The translations under genes were made by a program, and so were the position numbers. Shown here in pieces: positions 61,089 through 64,000 of a DNA stretch of 64,000 bases; position 1 is the stretch's first letter, and each line of letters starts with the position of its first letter. The notes beneath the pieces were generated by a model, which was not told the origin of the DNA, did not search any database, and worked only from the letters and a program-made list of their open reading frames with translations. Source of the DNA: JAJDUF01 sp965214295 (GTDB lineage Bacteria > Chloroflexota > UBA11872 > UBA12225 > JAJDUF01); the NCBI GenBank assembly GCA_965214295.1, contig OZ243944.1:1302001-1366000 (forward strand). Direction: 5' to 3'.

Positions 61089-61352
61089 TTAAAAGTACCG
61101 CACGATCACTGTAATCACCAGCCAACCACTTGCCTCTACTGCGTAAGCCTCGACCTACTTAGTGGCATAGTATCTCCCGCGCCACTCACCATGGAAAGGG
61201 AAATCGCGACGGCATCCAACTCTCCCAAACTTTGCTGCAAACCGTTCACCGTCCTCGATGGTGGCGATAACTTCCGCCTCGGTTGCTCCTCGCTCGGCCA
61301 TTCTTGTAATCGCATGAGGGTGCAACCGTACTGACACCATGTAGCGCCTCAA
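61089..61352 (-). pseudogene. DUF4258-domain protein interrupted by an amber codon
   Basis: The frame reads VRLHPHAITRMAERGATEAE, then FGRVGCRRDFPFHGEWRG and RYYATK, a TAG at 61155-61157, and resumes VEAYAVEASGWLVITVIVRY to a TAA at 61089. This is a complete DUF4258 domain except for the stop. DUF4258 proteins are small RelE/BrnT-like putative toxins. The truncated 65-residue product lacks the last two strands. The neighbouring DUF2283 gene is the likely partner. Confidence 0.7.
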
Positions 61353-61423
61353 CCCAAGTACCTGACTTTCCGAAGCGATGCCTCAATCGTGCAAGTCATT
61401 CTCTCTATGCTCTCTGGGGCGCT

Positions 61424-62713
61424 CTAGCTAAAGCGCAGCAGGTCACGGAAATGGTCGGGATCGTTGAAGGGACCGACGACCGAGAGGTTGAGCCAGTTAG
61501 GGCCGTAGACACGCTGCGCTACTCGCAGGATGTCGGCGGCGGTCACGGCCTCCACGCGCTCGACGACCTCATCGGCCGTCAGAATCTCACCGCGCAGCAA
61601 TTCTTGGGCGGCGTACCAGCCGGCCACACTGCGGCTGTCTTCCAGGCCGAGCCACAGCCGTCCCTTCACGAACTCCTTGATCTTGCGTAGTTCGCCCGCG
61701 GTCACGGCTTCCTGCCGCAGCCGATCCACCTCGCGCAAGATCGCCGTAATGGCCGCTGCCGCTCGTGTCGGGTCAACACCCGCGCTCACGAGGGCCGCGC
61801 CGGTATCGTGGAATTGGCTGATTGCCGAGTGGACATCGTAAGCCAGCCCTTGTTGTTCCCGCACCTCCAGGAAGAGCCGCGAACTCATGCCCTCGCCGAG
61901 GATCGCGTTGGCCAACGCCAGGGTAAAGCGATCGGGATCGGCGTGGTTCAGGGCGTGCCCGCCCAGCAGGAGATAGCACTGCTCGGTAGGCCGCTCGTCG
62001 AGCGCAACGAGCGGTTGCCCGTTTGCCAGGGTTGCCCGTGACCACTGTGGAGGAGGGCTACCGTTCTGGTTCAGCTCCGCTGTGCTCCGCTTCATCACCC
62101 AGTCCACGTCCACGTCACCGGCTACGGAGACGACCAGGTTTCGCCGGCCACAGGACCGCATGAGATAGCTCTGGAGATCGGCGCGAGTAAACGCCATGAT
62201 CGTGTCGTGGCGCCCGACCGTTTCCCATCCCAACGGATCGTCCGGCCAGAGCAGGGCATCGAACTGCACCGCCGCCCAGTCGCCGGGGCTGTCTACAATC
62301 GCATGTAGCTCTTCGATGACGACGCGCTTCTCCTTCACCACCTCGTCCTCGTCGAAGAGTGGGGCACGCACCATGTCCGTCAACAGGTCGAACGCCTTGG
62401 GCAGATGTGCGCTCGCTACTTTGGCCCAATAGACGGTCAGCTCCTTGTCGGTGCCGGCGTTGAGGATGCCGCCGACGCCCTCGATTGTTTCGGCGATGAT
62501 CTGGGCCGAGGGGTAGCGCGCCGAGCCTTTGAAGAGCATATGCTCGAAGAAGTGGGCGATGCCGGCTTGCTGGTAGGACTCGTAGCGGCTCCCCGTACCG
62601 AAAAACAGGCCCACGGTGGCCGAGCGGGTATGGGGCATGGGGGCAACCAGGATACGCAGATCGTTGGGGAGCGTGACACGGTGATATTGGCCGTTAGCAC
62701 TCGTTGTAGTCAC
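61424..62713 (-). CDS. M16-family zinc metallopeptidase (insulinase/processing-peptidase-like)
   Basis: A 429-residue protein with the inverted zinc motif HFFEHM (HxxEH) in AGIAHFFEHMLFKGSARYPS and the downstream Glu in KEKRVVIEELHAIVDSPGDW. The second, non-catalytic domain contains GEGMSSRLFLEVREQQGLAY, the family's R/Y substrate-clamping region. The single M16 pair is typical of bacterial PqqL/YmxG-type peptidases, which degrade peptides. The GTG start lies inside the lipB gene (20-base overlap) with AGAGGAAG before it, so it is translationally linked to lipB. Confidence 0.93.
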   Translation of the reverse strand: MTTTSANGQYHRVTLPNDLRILVAPMPHTRSATVGLFFGTGSRYESYQQAGIAHFFEHMLFKGSARYPSAQIIAETIEGVGGILNAGTDKELTVYWAKVASAHLPKAFDLLTDMVRAPLFDEDEVVKEKRVVIEELHAIVDSPGDWAAVQFDALLWPDDPLGWETVGRHDTIMAFTRADLQSYLMRSCGRRNLVVSVAGDVDVDWVMKRSTAELNQNGSPPPQWSRATLANGQPLVALDERPTEQCYLLLGGHALNHADPDRFTLALANAILGEGMSSRLFLEVREQQGLAYDVHSAISQFHDTGAALVSAGVDPTRAAAAITAILREVDRLRQEAVTAGELRKIKEFVKGRLWLGLEDSRSVAGWYAAQELLRGEILTADEVVERVEAVTAADILRVAQRVYGPNWLNLSVVGPFNDPDHFRDLLRFS

Positions 62714-63569
62714 ATCTTCCTCTTGGCTTGGTCGTAGTTGTGGCGTAGGTATGCTCCTGCAAGTTACTCGGGACCATATTTGCCGGAATGGGTGCGAGCG
62801 CCAGCGCCAGGTGCCGCGCGACCGCCACGGTCACGCATTCGGCGGCCTCGTCCACGGTCACACGACGTCCCAGCAGCCGCGCGACCGAGGTCACGCCGCG
62901 GCCACTGATCCCACAGGGAACAATATGCCGGAAATACGTGAGGTCGGGATCGACATTGAGTGCGAAGCCGTGCGTCGTCACCCAGCGCGCCGCCTTAATC
63001 CCAATCGCAGCCACTTTCTCGCCGTCTACCCAGACGCCCGTCAGCCCGGCAATGACCTCGCCGCGCAGCCCCCAGGCGGCCAGCGCCTCCGTCACGATGG
63101 CTTCCAGGGTACGGACATAGCGATGGAGGTCGCGCTGGCGGCGACTGAGATCAATGATCGAATAGCCGACCAGCTGGCCCGGCCCGTGATACGTCACATC
63201 CCCGCCGCGGTCAATCGGGATCACGTCGGCTCCTAAGACCGCGTATTGCTCCGGCGTGCGTAGGAGGTGGTCGGCGCCGCGGGCGCGGCCCAGCGTATAG
63301 GTGTGGGGGTGCTCCAGCAGTATCAACGACTCGCGGCCGTGCCCCGCGCGCAGCGCCGCCGCCAGCTGTTCCTGGTAGGCCCACGCCGCGCGATAGGGAG
63401 TGACGCCTAGGCGGATCAGCCAGGCCGGGAAGGATACGCCGGGGGAGGGCGCCGGGAGGAAGGCCTCGTCCCCTGACGGGCCAAAGCCGCACGGATGGTG
63501 CCAGAGCTTGCCCCTGGCTTGAACAGGGGTGTGGGGCGGCTTTGGCCCGTCACCCGGCGCCCCCTCCAT
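62694..63569 (-). CDS. lipB: Lipoyl(octanoyl) transferase with an N-terminal extension encoded by a palindromic element
   Basis: Transfers octanoate from acyl carrier protein to lipoate-dependent enzymes, followed by LipA. Its 291 residues contain GGDVTYHGPGQLVGY, the catalytic Lys in GEKVAAIGIKAARWVTTHGF and the catalytic Cys in HIVPCGISGRGVTSV. Normal LipB starts near WLIRLGVTPYRAAW. Here 45 or more residues precede it and no ATG, GTG or TTG lies between. ATG 63569 is the most downstream start. Most of the extension is the palindromic element at 63475-63551, encoding DGPKPPHTPVQARG and HHPCGFGPSG. lipA lies upstream (88-base gap) and the M16 gene overlaps the end. Confidence 0.9.
   Translation of the reverse strand: MEGAPGDGPKPPHTPVQARGKLWHHPCGFGPSGDEAFLPAPSPGVSFPAWLIRLGVTPYRAAWAYQEQLAAALRAGHGRESLILLEHPHTYTLGRARGADHLLRTPEQYAVLGADVIPIDRGGDVTYHGPGQLVGYSIIDLSRRQRDLHRYVRTLEAIVTEALAAWGLRGEVIAGLTGVWVDGEKVAAIGIKAARWVTTHGFALNVDPDLTYFRHIVPCGISGRGVTSVARLLGRRVTVDEAAECVTVAVARHLALALAPIPANMVPSNLQEHTYATTTTKPRGRCDYNEC
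63475..63551. repeat. 77-bp protein-coding palindromic element, copy 2
   Basis: GACGGGCCAAAGCCGC (63475-63490) and its reverse complement (63536-63551) flank a loop. In the host-gene direction it aligns with the copy at 44908-44960 apart from about 24 extra bases holding their own CCCCTG/CAGGGG stem. Both copies are read in the same frame. Confidence 0.85.
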
Positions 63570-63657
63570 CGTAGGGCGATAGCGAGGGGACGTGGGACGA
63601 GTGACCTCAGTGACCGGCACCCTCGGAGCAGCGGGCATGGTGGTCACGGCCGGTGCT

Positions 63658-64000
63658 TTACTCAGGCGCCGACGATGGCGCCGTGCGAACTTGCTCGACA
63701 TGGCGGCGAGCATGGTAGGAGCTACGCACGAGCGGCCCGGCTTCGACGTGCTTGAAGCCCAGCGCCAACCCCTCCGCGCGATACTGCGCGAATTCCTCCG
63801 GCGCGACGTAGCGCTCCACCGGCAGCTTGGTGGCCATTGGCCGGAGGTACTGGCCGATAGTCAGCACGTCGCAGCCCGCCGCGCGCAGGTCGCGCATGGT
63901 CTGCACGACCTCGGCGGGGCGCTCACCCACACCAAGCATCAGGCCCGACTTGGTGGTTACGTCGCCATCAAGCTCCTTGGCGCGCCCCAGCACCCAGAGT
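63658..64000 (-). CDS. lipA: Lipoyl synthase, C-terminal part (gene continues beyond the window)
   Basis: A radical-SAM enzyme that inserts two sulfur atoms into protein-bound octanoate. The visible ~114 residues are the end of the barrel: LMLGVGERPAEVVQTMRDLR, DVLTIGQYLRPMATKLPVER, the FKHVEAGPLVRSSYHA block with the Arg-Ser-Ser-Tyr-His-Ala signature, and a short tail. The iron-sulfur cysteines lie outside the window. It precedes lipB on the same strand, the usual lipoate-synthesis pair. Confidence 0.95.
   Translation of the reverse strand, partial: LWVLGRAKELDGDVTTKSGLMLGVGERPAEVVQTMRDLRAAGCDVLTIGQYLRPMATKLPVERYVAPEEFAQYRAEGLALGFKHVEAGPLVRSSYHARRHVEQVRTAPSSAPE

Overview
The window is high-GC bacterial DNA with dense, mostly intact coding on both strands. 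Several traits point to Chloroflexota, perhaps Thermomicrobia-like: secreted proteins carrying a WDEYRRWGGPAALGYPI-type domain, a Tm-1/PEP-hydrolase-like gene pair, ScpA/ScpB beside a site-2 protease, and a fused NuoE-NuoF. No rRNA, tRNA or ribosomal-protein marker is present, so this placement is an inference. No tRNA, rRNA or CRISPR array was seen.

Layout. 0-5.7 kb: a frameshifted exonuclease/WYL fragment, a D-threonine-aldolase-like enzyme, endonuclease III, ComEA, and four small phage-structural-like genes. 5.7-10.1 kb: a cobalamin riboswitch with a 17-codon ORF under its Shine-Dalgarno switch, then a binding protein, permease and ATPase for corrinoid (or iron-chelate) uptake. 10-15.5 kb, minus strand: DUF2617, a lipoprotein-like protein, DUF350, a membrane-anchored spermidine-synthase-like protein and a K+ channel, coupled by short gaps and overlaps. 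15.6-23 kb: a catabolic or sensing region (PEP-hydrolase-family TIM barrel, Tm-1-like protein, beta-propeller proteins, and a LacI effector domain without a DNA-binding domain). 23-25.4 kb: a lower-GC, broken restriction-modification system. 25.5-33.6 kb: housekeeping genes (M50 protease, HD protein, ScpA, ScpB, fumarase, ThuA-like protein, DUF1992, OsmC, thiamine pyrophosphokinase, Uma2). 33.7-40 kb: an MFS exporter, a decayed toxin-antitoxin pair and a heterodimeric ABC exporter. 40-44.4 kb: a MutL-like protein and two tandem UxaA-family paralogues. 44.5-53 kb: accessory proteins, a peptide-type binding protein and a UPF0175/DUF3368 toxin-antitoxin pair. 53-64 kb: NuoE-NuoF (frameshifted), a sugar-type binding protein, a GT39 glycosyltransferase, an epimerase-like cupin, a decayed DUF4258/DUF2283/HicB cassette, an M16 peptidase, LipB and the 3' part of LipA.

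Two themes cut across the window. First, many reading frames are broken. Frameshifts, two of them in homopolymer runs, hit the exonuclease, restriction enzyme, Uma2, VapC, NuoEF and HicB frames. In-frame amber codons interrupt the methyltransferase, an antitoxin, a DUF4258 toxin and a transposase remnant. Second, short palindromic repeats of at least four families fill most intergenic gaps. A fifth family, a 53-77 bp inverted repeat, lies in the same reading frame at the 5' ends of two unrelated genes and encodes a shared peptide.
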